From the NCBI GenBank assembly GCA_014382465.1, contig JACNJP010000240.1, forward strand, positions 1 through 12,980: a stretch of DNA of 12,980 nucleotides, written 5' to 3'. Position 1 is the stretch's first letter. The number at the start of each line of letters is the position of its first letter. Below the pieces are notes generated by a model that saw only the letters and a list, made by a program, of their open reading frames with translations, searched no databases and was not told the origin of the DNA. Position numbers and translations under genes: made by a program. Source of the DNA: Planctomycetota bacterium (GTDB lineage: Bacteria > Planctomycetota > UBA1135). Positions 1 through 6,920 of the stretch are shown here, in pieces.

Positions 1-2663
1 CCGCAGCCGGCGGCCCCCCCCAGCCGGTGTTCCACGCGGGAGGCAGGACGATGCGGGCGGCCGAGATCAGCCGCGACGGCCGGCCGGTGGTCGCCGGGCC
101 CGGGGCCGGCGGGGTGCTGGTCGGCGCCGCCGGCGGCGAGGCGCGCGCGCTCGCGGTCTACGGCAGCTTCGACCCCTCGGTCCCGGTCGAGCGCGAGGTC
201 ACCGTCTCCGACGGCGCCAGCGAGCTGGCGGTGTCTCCCGACGGCGAGTCGATCGCCTTCGTCGCCGACGGCGACATCTACGTCCTGCGCAAGCACGACA
301 AGATCGAGCGCTGCGTCCGCGTCACCACCGCGCCCGAGCCCGACGGCAACCCGGTCTGGGTGGAGGAGGGCAAGGCCCTGCTGTTCCTGAGCGAACGCGA
401 CGGCAACAGCGAGATCTATCGGGTCGCACCGGCCGAGGAGGAGACCCCCTTCTACCTGGCCCGGCGCTTCGTCGAGCAGCGGCTCACGAGCACCGAGGTC
501 GATGAATTGAGCCTCTCTGCCGCGCCCAACGGCGAATTGCTGGCCTGGATCGAGTATCCCGGGAAGCTGCAGGTGGCCGGCGCCGAGGACCGGGTGGTCC
601 GGCGGGTCCTCACCGACGGCTTCGACACCCCGGACTACTCCTGGGCCCCCGACTCCCGGTGGATCGCCTACTCCAAGGTCGACGAGGACTACAACACCGA
701 GGTCTACCTGGTCCGCGCCGCGGTCGAGGAGGGCGCGCCGGAGGACGCCCCGGGCGTGGTGCCGTTCAACCTCACCCGTCACCCGGACGACGACAGCGCG
801 CCGCGCTGGTCCCCCGACGGGCGCAAGCTGGTCTTCACCTCGCGCCGCGAGATGCTCGACGAGACCGACGTCTGGGTGGCGTGGCTGCGCAAGGGCGACA
901 CCGAGCTGACCGAGCGCGAGCGGCTCGAGGCGGAGGAGGCGGCCAAGAAGGCCAAGGCCGAGGCCAAAAAGGCCAAGGCCAAGGCCAAGAAGGAGCCCGC
1001 CGCCCCCGCCGATCCGGCCGCCGCTCCGGAGCCCGGGGCGGAACCCGGGGCTGCCGAGCCTGCTGCCCAGGAGCCCGCGGCCGCGCCCGAGGGCGGGGAG
1101 AAGCCGCAGGGCGGGGACGAGGAGGGTGACGAGGACGAGGACGAGAACGAGAAGCCCGAGGTCGAGCCCGTCGTCATCGACTTCGCCGACATCCACCTGC
1201 GGATCGAGCGCCTGACCCGGCGGGAGGGCAATGAGGACGCGCTCGGCTTCGACGCCGACTCCGAGAAGGTCTACTTCAACTCCGGGCTCGGCACCCGCCT
1301 CACCAGCGGGACCGACGGCGTCGACACCGGCTTCTACGCCATCGACCTGTTCGAGAAGAAGGAGGAGAAGCTCGAGCCGAGCTCGGTCAGCTCCTTCACC
1401 GCCCACGGCAAGGAGGTCTACTACGTCAAGGGCGGCAAGGTGACCGGCCGCGGCTCGAAGGCCACCACCTACGGCTTCTCGGTGCGCTACCGCCGCGACC
1501 AGCGCGAGCTCCGCCGGGCGGTGATGGAGCAGGCCTGGCGCGTGCTCGACCGCGGCTTCTACGACCCCGGCTTCCACGGCCACGACTGGTCGGCTTCGCT
1601 CGAGGAGTGGCGGCCGCTGGCGCTGGCGGCCTCCACCGGCGAGGACTTCGGCGAGTTCGTCAATTGGATGCTGGGCGAGATGAACGCCAGCCACATGGGC
1701 TACTACGGCGGCGGCGGCACCCAGGCCGCCGAGATCGACTCGACCGCCACCGGCGACCTCGGAGTGACCTGGGACGACGGCTACTCCGGGCCCGGCCGGC
1801 GGGTCCGGGAGGTGGTCAAGGGCGGCCCCGCGTCCCGCGAGGCCAGCAGGCTGGCGGCCGGCGACGTGGTGCTGGCGGTCAACGGGCAGGCGCTCGCGGA
1901 GGGCGGCAATTTCTACCGCGCCATGGTCGGCACCGTCGGCCGCGAGACCGAGCTCCAGGTCAGGGGCTCCGCCGGCGAGGAGCGCAGCCTCCTGGTCCGG
2001 CCCCAGTCCTCCGGGGCGCTCGGCGGCCTGCTCTACCGGCGCGCCGCCGAGCAGGCGCGGTCGAAGGTCGAGCACGCCTCCGGCGGCAAGCTCGGCTACA
2101 TCCACATCGAGGGCATGGGCACCCCCAGCCTGCTCGAGTTCGAGCGCGACCTCTACCACGCCGGCGCAGGCAAGGAGGCGCTGCTGATCGACGTCCGCGA
2201 GAACGGCGGCGGCTGGACCACCGACATGGTGCTCAGCATGCTGATGGTCAACGACCACGCCATCACCGTTCCGCGCGGCGGCGGCCAAGGCTACCCGCAG
2301 GGGCGGCGCGTCTTCGCCACCTGGAACAAGCCGGTGGTGGTGCTGTGCAACGAGAACAGCTACTCCAACGCCGAGATCTTCTCCTGGGCGATCAAGACCC
2401 TGGGGCGCGGTCCGGTGGTCGGCAAGCAGACCTACGGCGCCGTGATCTCGACCGGCGGCGCCGGCCTGCTGGACGGCTCCTTCGTCCGGCTGCCGATGCG
2501 CGGCTGGTACGTCAACGACGGCAACATGACGAACATGGAGCTCAACGGCTGTCCGCCGGACTTCCCGGTGGAGAACCTGCCCGGCGACTACGCCGCCGAG
2601 ATCGACCGCCAGCTGGAAAAAGCCATCGAAGTCGGCCTGCAGCTGGCGCGTAGCGGCTCCTGA
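1..2663 (+). CDS. Tricorn-like S41 family protease, 5' partial
   Basis: This is a large serine protease of the tricorn type (MEROPS S41B), which trims peptides and probably acts in the envelope or cytoplasm. The frame is open to the left edge from base 3, so the GTG at 27 is only an internal codon and the N-terminus is missing. Numbering from that GTG, the order is: TolB/WD40-like propeller strands (about 1-290, with SPDGESIAF, SPDGRKLVF); a Lys/Ala then Pro/Ala/Glu then acidic linker (about 300-380); remaining propeller (to about 490); a helical core domain; a PDZ domain (about 577-655); and the S41 catalytic core. The visible tetrad is Ser555-His556 (NASHMGY), nucleophile Ser780 (NSYSNAE) and Glu838 (MELNG). 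Ser780 to Glu838 is 58 residues, the same as Ser965 to Glu1023 in Thermoplasma tricorn, and His to Ser is 224 against 219. RENGGG and PPDFPVE are typical core motifs. All catalytic residues are present, so it is probably active. Confidence 0.93.
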   Translation, partial: AAGGPPQPVFHAGGRTMRAAEISRDGRPVVAGPGAGGVLVGAAGGEARALAVYGSFDPSVPVEREVTVSDGASELAVSPDGESIAFVADGDIYVLRKHDKIERCVRVTTAPEPDGNPVWVEEGKALLFLSERDGNSEIYRVAPAEEETPFYLARRFVEQRLTSTEVDELSLSAAPNGELLAWIEYPGKLQVAGAEDRVVRRVLTDGFDTPDYSWAPDSRWIAYSKVDEDYNTEVYLVRAAVEEGAPEDAPGVVPFNLTRHPDDDSAPRWSPDGRKLVFTSRREMLDETDVWVAWLRKGDTELTERERLEAEEAAKKAKAEAKKAKAKAKKEPAAPADPAAAPEPGAEPGAAEPAAQEPAAAPEGGEKPQGGDEEGDEDEDENEKPEVEPVVIDFADIHLRIERLTRREGNEDALGFDADSEKVYFNSGLGTRLTSGTDGVDTGFYAIDLFEKKEEKLEPSSVSSFTAHGKEVYYVKGGKVTGRGSKATTYGFSVRYRRDQRELRRAVMEQAWRVLDRGFYDPGFHGHDWSASLEEWRPLALAASTGEDFGEFVNWMLGEMNASHMGYYGGGGTQAAEIDSTATGDLGVTWDDGYSGPGRRVREVVKGGPASREASRLAAGDVVLAVNGQALAEGGNFYRAMVGTVGRETELQVRGSAGEERSLLVRPQSSGALGGLLYRRAAEQARSKVEHASGGKLGYIHIEGMGTPSLLEFERDLYHAGAGKEALLIDVRENGGGWTTDMVLSMLMVNDHAITVPRGGGQGYPQGRRVFATWNKPVVVLCNENSYSNAEIFSWAIKTLGRGPVVGKQTYGAVISTGGAGLLDGSFVRLPMRGWYVNDGNMTNMELNGCPPDFPVENLPGDYAAEIDRQLEKAIEVGLQLARSGS
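942..992 (+). repeat. Imperfect GCCAAG hexamer tract in the protease linker
   Basis: Seven units starting GCC-AAG, GCC-AAA or GCC-GAG, three of them with an extra AAG codon, encode an Ala/Lys stretch at about residues 306-322 of the tricorn-like protein. The tract is followed by a Pro/Ala/Glu-rich segment and an acidic Asp/Glu segment up to about base 1165. The repetition is in frame and keeps the reading frame open. It is probably a slippage-prone low-complexity linker, not a regulatory element. Confidence 0.7.
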
Positions 2664-2668
2664 CCCCG

Positions 2669-2696
2669 CGCCCGGGCCGCTTATCCCGGCCGGGCG
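2669..2696 (+). other. GC-rich hairpin between the protease and nfeD
   Basis: The arms 2669-2679 and 2687-2696 can pair over 10 base pairs with one bulged G (2676) and a 7-base loop (CTTATCC). It starts 5 bases after the protease stop codon. No T-run follows, so it is not a classical intrinsic terminator. The 3' arm touches the Shine-Dalgarno sequence of nfeD (GGAGG, 2696-2700), so it could stabilise the upstream mRNA end or modulate nfeD translation. In DNA this GC-rich, some such pairing is expected by chance. Confidence 0.4.
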
Positions 2697-2707
2697 GAGG
2701 CACCCTG

Positions 2708-3196
2708 ATGCTGATCCAGAACCCCGAACCTGGCTTCCTCGAGACGGTGGGGAAGGCCTTCGAATTCGAAGCCTTCCTGCCCTGGCACCTGTGGTTCCTG
2801 TTCGCCCTGCTGATGGGCATTCTCGAGATGTTCACCCCCGGCTTCGTGCTGGCCTGCCTCGGGGTCGGCGGACTGGGAGCGGCGCTGGCCGACATCTGCG
2901 GCTGGCACGGCCTCTCGGCCCAGCTCGGGGTGTTCGCGGCCGTGACCTTCCTGTCCTTCTTCAGCCTCCGGCCGCTGCTGCTGCGGCTGCTGGAGCCGGG
3001 CGCGCCGGACACCAACGTCGAGGCGATGATCGGCCGCAGCGGCCGGGTGGTCCGCGGCTGCCCGGCCGGCGGGGTGGCCACGGCCAAGGTCGGGAACGAG
3101 GAGTGGCGGGCGCAGGCTGCCAGCGGCGGGCCGCTGCTGGAAGGCGACACCGTCGGGGTGGTCCGCGTCGAGGGAAACCGCCTGATCGTCGAATGA
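2708..3196 (+). CDS. nfeD: NfeD-like membrane protein (short form, with OB-fold domain)
   Basis: This is a 162-residue partner protein of SPFH/stomatin-type membrane proteins, comparable to E. coli YbbJ. A short N-terminal region leads into two or three membrane segments (about 28-62 and 68-88), containing the LEMFTPGF motif that is typical where NfeD proteins enter the membrane. The C-terminal part, about 104-162, has the soluble OB-fold pattern: GRSGRVV, then EEWRAQA, then EGDTVGVVRVEG. The long NfeD form carries an extra N-terminal ClpP-like serine protease domain, and this one does not. The ATG has a good Shine-Dalgarno GGAGG at 2696-2700, 7 bases upstream. The next gene, 29 bases downstream, is a QmcA-like SPFH protein, the usual operon partner. 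The family's role is thought to be organising membrane microdomains and membrane protein quality; the biochemical activity is not established. Confidence 0.92.
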   Translation: MLIQNPEPGFLETVGKAFEFEAFLPWHLWFLFALLMGILEMFTPGFVLACLGVGGLGAALADICGWHGLSAQLGVFAAVTFLSFFSLRPLLLRLLEPGAPDTNVEAMIGRSGRVVRGCPAGGVATAKVGNEEWRAQAASGGPLLEGDTVGVVRVEGNRLIVE

Positions 3197-3225
3197 GCCG
3201 GCCTGGGTGGGCGTAGCCCCGGGGC

Positions 3226-4242
3226 ATGGACCCCCTCCTCCTCATCCTGCTGGCCGTCACGGTGTTCGTGGTCGTGATGGGGGCGCTCGGCTTGAAGACC
3301 GTCAAGCAGGCCCGAGTGGTCATCATCGAGCGGCTCGGCAAGTTCCACCGCGTCCTCCAGCCCGGCATCAACATCATCTGGCCGATCCTCGACAAGCGCC
3401 GGGCGATCCAGTGGCGGGTGGTCTCGGAGAGCTACGAGGGCGAGCCGGTGGTCGCCTACCTCCCGCGCGGCTACATCGACCTGCGCGAGCAGCTGCTCGA
3501 CTTCCCGCGCCAGCACGTGATCACCAAGGACAACGTGCTGATCGGGGTCAACGGCCTGCTCTACTACCAGATCACCGATCCGAAGCGCGCGGTCTACGAG
3601 GTCGCCAACCTGCCGAACGCGCTCGAGAAGCTGGCGCAGACCACCCTGCGGAACATCATCGGCGACCTCGACCTGGACGCCACCCTGACCTCGCGCGACC
3701 AGATCAACGGCAAGATGCGCAGCGTCCTCGACGAGGCCTCCGACAAGTGGGGGGTCAAGGTCAACCGCGTCGAGCTGCAGGACATCACGCCGCCCGAGTC
3801 GGTGAAGGTGGCGATGGAGAAGCAGATGACCGCCGAGCGCGGCCGCCGCGCCCGCATCCTCGAGGCGGAGGGCGTCAAGCAGGCGCACATCCTCGAGGCC
3901 GAGGGGCTGCGCGACGCCGCCGTCGCCGAAGCCGAGGGCGACAAGCGGGCCCAGGTGCTGCGGGCCGAGGGCGAGGCCGAGGCCCGCCGCCGGGTCGCCG
4001 AAGGCGAGGCCCAGGCGCTGCAGGCCGTCGGCGCGGCTCTGGCGGGAGGCAGGATGGACCCCGCAGAGTACCGCATCGCCGCGCATTACCTCGGCACCCT
4101 GGCCGAGATCGGGGCCCAGCGCCAGGGGGACAAGACCGTCTTTCTGCCCTTCGAGGCCAGCGCCGCCCTGGCCGGGCTCGGCGGCATCAAGGAGCTGTTC
4201 CGGGCCGGCCCCGGCTGCGCGCCGCTCGAGCCGGTGGCCTGA
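3226..4242 (+). CDS. qmcA: SPFH/Band 7 (QmcA-like paraslipin) membrane protein
   Basis: This 338-residue protein belongs to the stomatin/prohibitin superfamily, which forms large oligomers on the membrane. One N-terminal membrane anchor (about 3-22) is followed by the Band 7 domain (about 25-200), with ERLGKFHRVLQPGIN, QHVITKDNV, YEVANLPNALEKL and WGVKVNRVELQDI. A coiled-coil stalk with five 11-residue repeats comes next (about 211-265). The C-terminal tail (HYLGTLAEI, TVFLPFEAS, LGGIKELF) matches the QmcA/YbbK type. Compared with E. coli QmcA, as I recall it, there is an extra stretch of roughly 15 residues near residues 60-85 (around SESYEGEPVVAYL). The ATG follows a perfect 10-base GC palindrome (3216-3225) and has no obvious Shine-Dalgarno, so translation may be coupled to nfeD. 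It ends 4 bases before the convergent HAD gene. Confidence 0.94.
   Translation: MDPLLLILLAVTVFVVVMGALGLKTVKQARVVIIERLGKFHRVLQPGINIIWPILDKRRAIQWRVVSESYEGEPVVAYLPRGYIDLREQLLDFPRQHVITKDNVLIGVNGLLYYQITDPKRAVYEVANLPNALEKLAQTTLRNIIGDLDLDATLTSRDQINGKMRSVLDEASDKWGVKVNRVELQDITPPESVKVAMEKQMTAERGRRARILEAEGVKQAHILEAEGLRDAAVAEAEGDKRAQVLRAEGEAEARRRVAEGEAQALQAVGAALAGGRMDPAEYRIAAHYLGTLAEIGAQRQGDKTVFLPFEASAALAGLGGIKELFRAGPGCAPLEPVA
3856..4020 (+). repeat. Five tandem 33-base units encoding 11-residue AEG repeats in the SPFH protein
   Basis: Each unit encodes 11 residues with AEG near its centre: ILEAEGVKQAH, ILEAEGLRDAA, VAEAEGDKRAQ, VLRAEGEAEAR and RRVAEGEAQAL. An 11-residue period is the hendecad pattern of a right-handed or straight coiled coil, as in the stalk of SPFH oligomers. 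Related but less regular repeats occur in E. coli QmcA, so the period is a family trait and here it is unusually clean. Confidence 0.8.
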
Positions 4243-4246
4243 GCCC

Positions 4247-4924
4247 TCAGTCGAGGTCCGCCAGGACCGCGGCGACCAGCCCGGGCAGGTCGTCGGCGCG
4301 ATAGGCGAATTCGAGGTCCCTCGGCTCCGCGGCGCCGTAGCGGCGCAGGAAGCCGAGCGGGAAGCCGAGCGCCGCCGCCGGCACCAGGTCGTACTCCGTC
4401 GCGAAGGAGACGTGGAGGATCTCGGCCGGCTCCAGGCCGAGCGCCGCCAGGGCCGCGCCCCAGTGCTTGGAGGCCGGCTTGTACGACCGCACCTGCTCCG
4501 CCGAGACGAACAGGGCGACCGGCGCCCTGAGGTGCTTGTGGGCGCACAGGCGAAGGGTCAGGTCATCGCAGTTGCTGAGCAGGCCGATCGGCAGGCGGGC
4601 GGCCAGCGCCTCCAGGCCCGCGACGGTGTCGGCGAAAGCGGGCCAGCCGAGCTGACCGGCGGCGAAGGCGCGCTTCTCGGTCCCGGTCAGCTCGACGCCG
4701 CACACCCGGCGGCAGGCCATCCCGACCGACTCGGCCAGGATCTCCTCGTAGCGCCGCCAAGAGCCGGCTTCGAGCTGCCTCTCGAAGGGGCCGCGGGCCG
4801 CCAAGACCTCGTCGAGGAGGTCCTCCTGGCCGCGCAGCGAGGGGAGCTGCTCGAGCACTCGGAGCTGCCCGGCGCGCCAGTCGATCAGGGTGCCGAAGCA
4901 GTCGAAGGTGACGGCGCGGATCAC
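4247..4924 (-). CDS. HAD-superfamily hydrolase (haloacid dehalogenase-like, subfamily I)
   Basis: This 225-residue cytoplasmic hydrolase has a Rossmann core and a helical cap. The four HAD motifs are visible: nucleophile Asp8 with Thr12 (FDCFGTL), Ser117 (LLSNCDD), Lys149 (SYKPASK), and a motif IV of the form HVSFATEYD ending in Asp179. The spacing nearly matches L-2-haloacid dehalogenase L-DEX YL (Asp10, Ser118, Lys151, Ser175, Asp180). By ungapped spacing, however, the dehalogenase residues Arg41, Tyr157 and Asn177 fall on Glu39, Trp155 and Ala175. The motif therefore looks dehalogenase-like while the substrate-specific residues do not, and a phosphatase or another hydrolase is equally possible. 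The start is GTG at 4924, 3 bases after the stop of the upstream DUF1579-like gene, with no clear Shine-Dalgarno, which suggests translational coupling. Confidence 0.9.
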   Translation of the reverse strand: MIRAVTFDCFGTLIDWRAGQLRVLEQLPSLRGQEDLLDEVLAARGPFERQLEAGSWRRYEEILAESVGMACRRVCGVELTGTEKRAFAAGQLGWPAFADTVAGLEALAARLPIGLLSNCDDLTLRLCAHKHLRAPVALFVSAEQVRSYKPASKHWGAALAALGLEPAEILHVSFATEYDLVPAAALGFPLGFLRRYGAAEPRDLEFAYRADDLPGLVAAVLADLD

Positions 4925-4927
4925 GGC

Positions 4928-5947
4928 TCAGCCGCCCTGGCCGTCTTCGCCGTCCTCGCCGGGCGGGGCCGGCGGAGGCTCGGCCATCCGGGTGTAGGTG
5001 GCGGTCATGAATCCCTTCCAGGGATCGTCCGGGCCGTCGCGCTTCTCGATCCGGAAGGTGTAACCGGCGGCGGTGTAGCGGTCGGTGTGCCGCTCCACGG
5101 GGTCGCCCTCGCCGTCGCGCAGGAAGGCCACGGCCCCGTCCTCTCCGAGGGCTCCGTCGAGCACCTGGTGGTCGCCGAAAGTGTCGAACCAGTGGAGCTG
5201 GTAGCGGCCGTCAGCGCCGCAGCGGACGAAGCCCTGACCCGAGTAGGCGCTTCGCCCGGCGACCTCCGACCGGTAGCTGGAGTGGAACCACTGGCCGTCG
5301 AGGATGCCCTCGGTCCGGGTCGAGCCCTCGCTGTCGCCGAAGACGCTGCTCTCCTTGCCGCAGAAGGTCCCCAGATAGAAGGCGTAGGGGTTCTGTTCCA
5401 GCCGCAGCTCGGCCGCCGCGCTGGGCTTCCAGGTCGGGCGCTGGCCGCCGGCCCGCAGCAGCCCGGCGACCTGCGAGGTGAAGGCCGCCCCCTCGCTGGC
5501 GCGCCGCAGCAGCCGAAAGTCGCAGTCGCCGTTCTCGAAGCCCCACTCCTGCCGGGCCAGGACCGCCCCTTCCTCGTCGGTCCAGTCCAGGCTCATGCCG
5601 CGCGTCTCGGCCTTCCCAAACCACGCCGAGACCTGCCCGGTGGAGTCGAAGCGCCAGGCCTCGACGGCCCCGTCGTCCCGCTCGCGCATCATCTGGACGA
5701 AGGAGTAGACCGGCTGGCCTCCCGCCAGGCTGGCGCCGATGCAGCGCACCCACTGGCCGTCGAGGACCTGCTCGAAGCGCATCCAGCCCCGCGCCGGGCC
5801 GCCCGGCGTCTGCTGCGGGCCGAGCAGATCGCCGCGCAGGGCGCGGGCCAGCACCTTCTCGGCCGCCGGCGGGGCGGCGGGCTCCTGGGCGCCGGCCTGC
5901 GGAGCCAGGGCGGCGGAGAGGAGTAGGGCAGGCAGCAGTTCCAGCAT
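4928..5947 (-). CDS. Exported protein with two DUF1579-like halves
   Basis: This 339-residue protein starts with a likely Sec signal peptide: a hydrophobic stretch (LLPALLLSAALA) and an AGA/Q cleavage site near residue 20. The mature part appears to be an internal duplication. The first half (about 30-165) contains RFEQVLDGQWVR, then YSFVQMMRE and WRFDSTGQVSAWFG. The second half (about 170-305) contains RTEGILDGQWFH, then YSGQGFVRC and LHWFDTFGDHQV. The pattern LDGQW followed by a W/HWFD-type strand resembles DUF1579, a beta-rich family of unknown function that often occurs as a single copy. The C-terminal tail is Pro/Gly/Glu-rich. It is the first gene of a two-gene minus-strand unit with the HAD hydrolase and is transcribed divergently from the ABC operon across 46 bases. 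An AAGGA lies 16 bases upstream of the ATG, too far to be a normal Shine-Dalgarno. Function is unknown. Confidence 0.82.
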   Translation of the reverse strand: MLELLPALLLSAALAPQAGAQEPAAPPAAEKVLARALRGDLLGPQQTPGGPARGWMRFEQVLDGQWVRCIGASLAGGQPVYSFVQMMRERDDGAVEAWRFDSTGQVSAWFGKAETRGMSLDWTDEEGAVLARQEWGFENGDCDFRLLRRASEGAAFTSQVAGLLRAGGQRPTWKPSAAAELRLEQNPYAFYLGTFCGKESSVFGDSEGSTRTEGILDGQWFHSSYRSEVAGRSAYSGQGFVRCGADGRYQLHWFDTFGDHQVLDGALGEDGAVAFLRDGEGDPVERHTDRYTAAGYTFRIEKRDGPDDPWKGFMTATYTRMAEPPPAPPGEDGEDGQGG

Positions 5948-5993
5948 GGTGCTGCGGATTCTATCCTTGTGCGGACTGGGGTAACCCCGCCGG
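5948..5993. promoter_or_regulatory. 46-base divergent intergenic region with a GGGGTAACCCC palindrome
   Basis: This is the only gap between the divergently transcribed DUF1579-like gene and the ABC operon, so promoters for both must lie here or inside the flanking 5' coding ends. A perfect inverted repeat, GGGG-TAA-CCCC, sits at 5978-5988, just upstream of the ATPase start, and could be an operator half. On the minus strand there is a TAGAAT (-10-like, plus bases 5958-5963), which would give a nearly leaderless transcript. On the plus strand TATCCT lies at 5962-5967 with only a poor -35. No individual promoter call is secure. Confidence 0.4.
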
Positions 5994-6920
5994 ATGTCCA
6001 GCCCTCTCGCCTTGCGCGCCGAAGCCCTTCAGCTCCGCTTCGGCTCCACTCAGATCCTTCGCCAGGTGGACCTCGAAGTGCGCCCCGGCGACCTCTACGG
6101 CCTGCTCGGCCGCAACGGCGCCGGCAAGACCACCACCCTGCGGGCGCTGCTCGGCTTCCTCCCGTCCTTCGGCGGCCGCTGCGAGGTTTTCGGCGTCCCG
6201 TCCCGGAAGCTCCACCAGCTGCCGCTGCCGATCGGGGTGGCCCTCGACCCGCCCGGCCTGGACGACACCCTGACCGTGCGCCAGAACCTCGAGATCGCCC
6301 GGATCCGCGGCGGCATCCGCGGCGGCCGGGACGTCGACGAGGTGCTGGACCTGGTCGGACTGGTCCACCGCCAGCACAACCGCGGCGGCAAGCTCTCCCA
6401 CGGCCAGGGACGGCGGGCGGCGGTGGCGCGGGCGCTGCTGGGGGATCCGCGGCTGCTGGTGATGGACGAGCCGCTCTCCGGCCTGGACCCCGAGGGGGTG
6501 GAGGACCTGCTCGACCTGTTCCGGCGCCTCGCCGCGGAGCAGGGCGTGACCGTGGTCCTGTCGAGCCACCACCTGCGCGAGGTCCAGGAGGTCTGCACGC
6601 GCGTCGGCGTGCTCGAGGACGGCCGCACCGTGCTCGAAGGCGAGACTACCGAGCTCCTGGCGCGCGCCGGCGAGGGCTTGGAGCTCCGCTGCGCCCAGGT
6701 GGAGCAGGCCTTGGCGATCCTGGTGGCGTGGCCGCCGGTGCGCGACGCCGCGCCGCTCGGCGCGGGTCGGATCAGCGCCCGCCTCGACCCCGGCGCCGAC
6801 CTCGTGCCGCTGCTGGCCAAGCTCGCGGCCGCCGGCGTCGGCCTGGAGGAGTTCCACCGCAAGCGGGCCTCGCTGGTCGACCTGTTCCGGCGGGCCGTGC
6901 ACCAGGGGGAGGAGGCGTGA
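5994..6920 (+). CDS. ABC transporter ATP-binding protein (ABC-2 type)
   Basis: This 308-residue ATPase would power the permease encoded next. Walker A is GRNGAGKTT (39-47), the signature is LSHGQ (134-138), and Walker B is LLVMDEP with Asp158 and catalytic Glu159. The D-loop SGLDPEG follows, and the H-loop is His192 in SSHH. The position normally holding the Q-loop Gln or Glu appears to be Asp85 (GVALDPPGLDD). After about residue 215 there is a C-terminal accessory domain like that of many ABC-2 exporter ATPases (BcrA/GldA/CcmA-like group). No good Shine-Dalgarno precedes the ATG at 5994. It is the first gene of a five-gene overlapping operon, and its stop overlaps the permease start in GTGA. 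Direction and substrate are not readable; export or energised envelope work is the usual role for this class. Confidence 0.95.
   Translation: MSSPLALRAEALQLRFGSTQILRQVDLEVRPGDLYGLLGRNGAGKTTTLRALLGFLPSFGGRCEVFGVPSRKLHQLPLPIGVALDPPGLDDTLTVRQNLEIARIRGGIRGGRDVDEVLDLVGLVHRQHNRGGKLSHGQGRRAAVARALLGDPRLLVMDEPLSGLDPEGVEDLLDLFRRLAAEQGVTVVLSSHHLREVQEVCTRVGVLEDGRTVLEGETTELLARAGEGLELRCAQVEQALAILVAWPPVRDAAPLGAGRISARLDPGADLVPLLAKLAAAGVGLEEFHRKRASLVDLFRRAVHQGEEA
6905..6915 (+). promoter_or_regulatory. Shine-Dalgarno fixing the permease GTG start
   Basis: A purine-rich GGGGGAGGAGG run containing GGAGG at 6908-6912 lies 4 bases before the GTG at 6917. It supports that start over upstream in-frame codons, which would overlap the ATPase gene extensively. 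Confidence 0.6.

Noticed and set aside
2542..4086. Minus-strand open frame of about 510 codons over nfeD and qmcA
   Set aside because: It is a shadow of the conserved NfeD/SPFH genes, with no start signal or domain of its own.
4243..4246. Possible bidirectional terminator between qmcA and the HAD gene
   Set aside because: Only 4 bases separate the stops and I see no stem with a T-run nearby.
4412..5926. Plus-strand open frame of about 500 codons over the HAD and DUF1579-like genes
   Set aside because: The minus strand carries the HAD motifs and a signal peptide in proper frames, and this frame has neither.
5969..6916. Upstream extension of the permease frame giving a 658-codon protein
   Set aside because: The extension runs out of frame through the ATPase gene and is Pro/Arg-rich noise. 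The GTG at 6917 with its strong Shine-Dalgarno and overlap is the real start.
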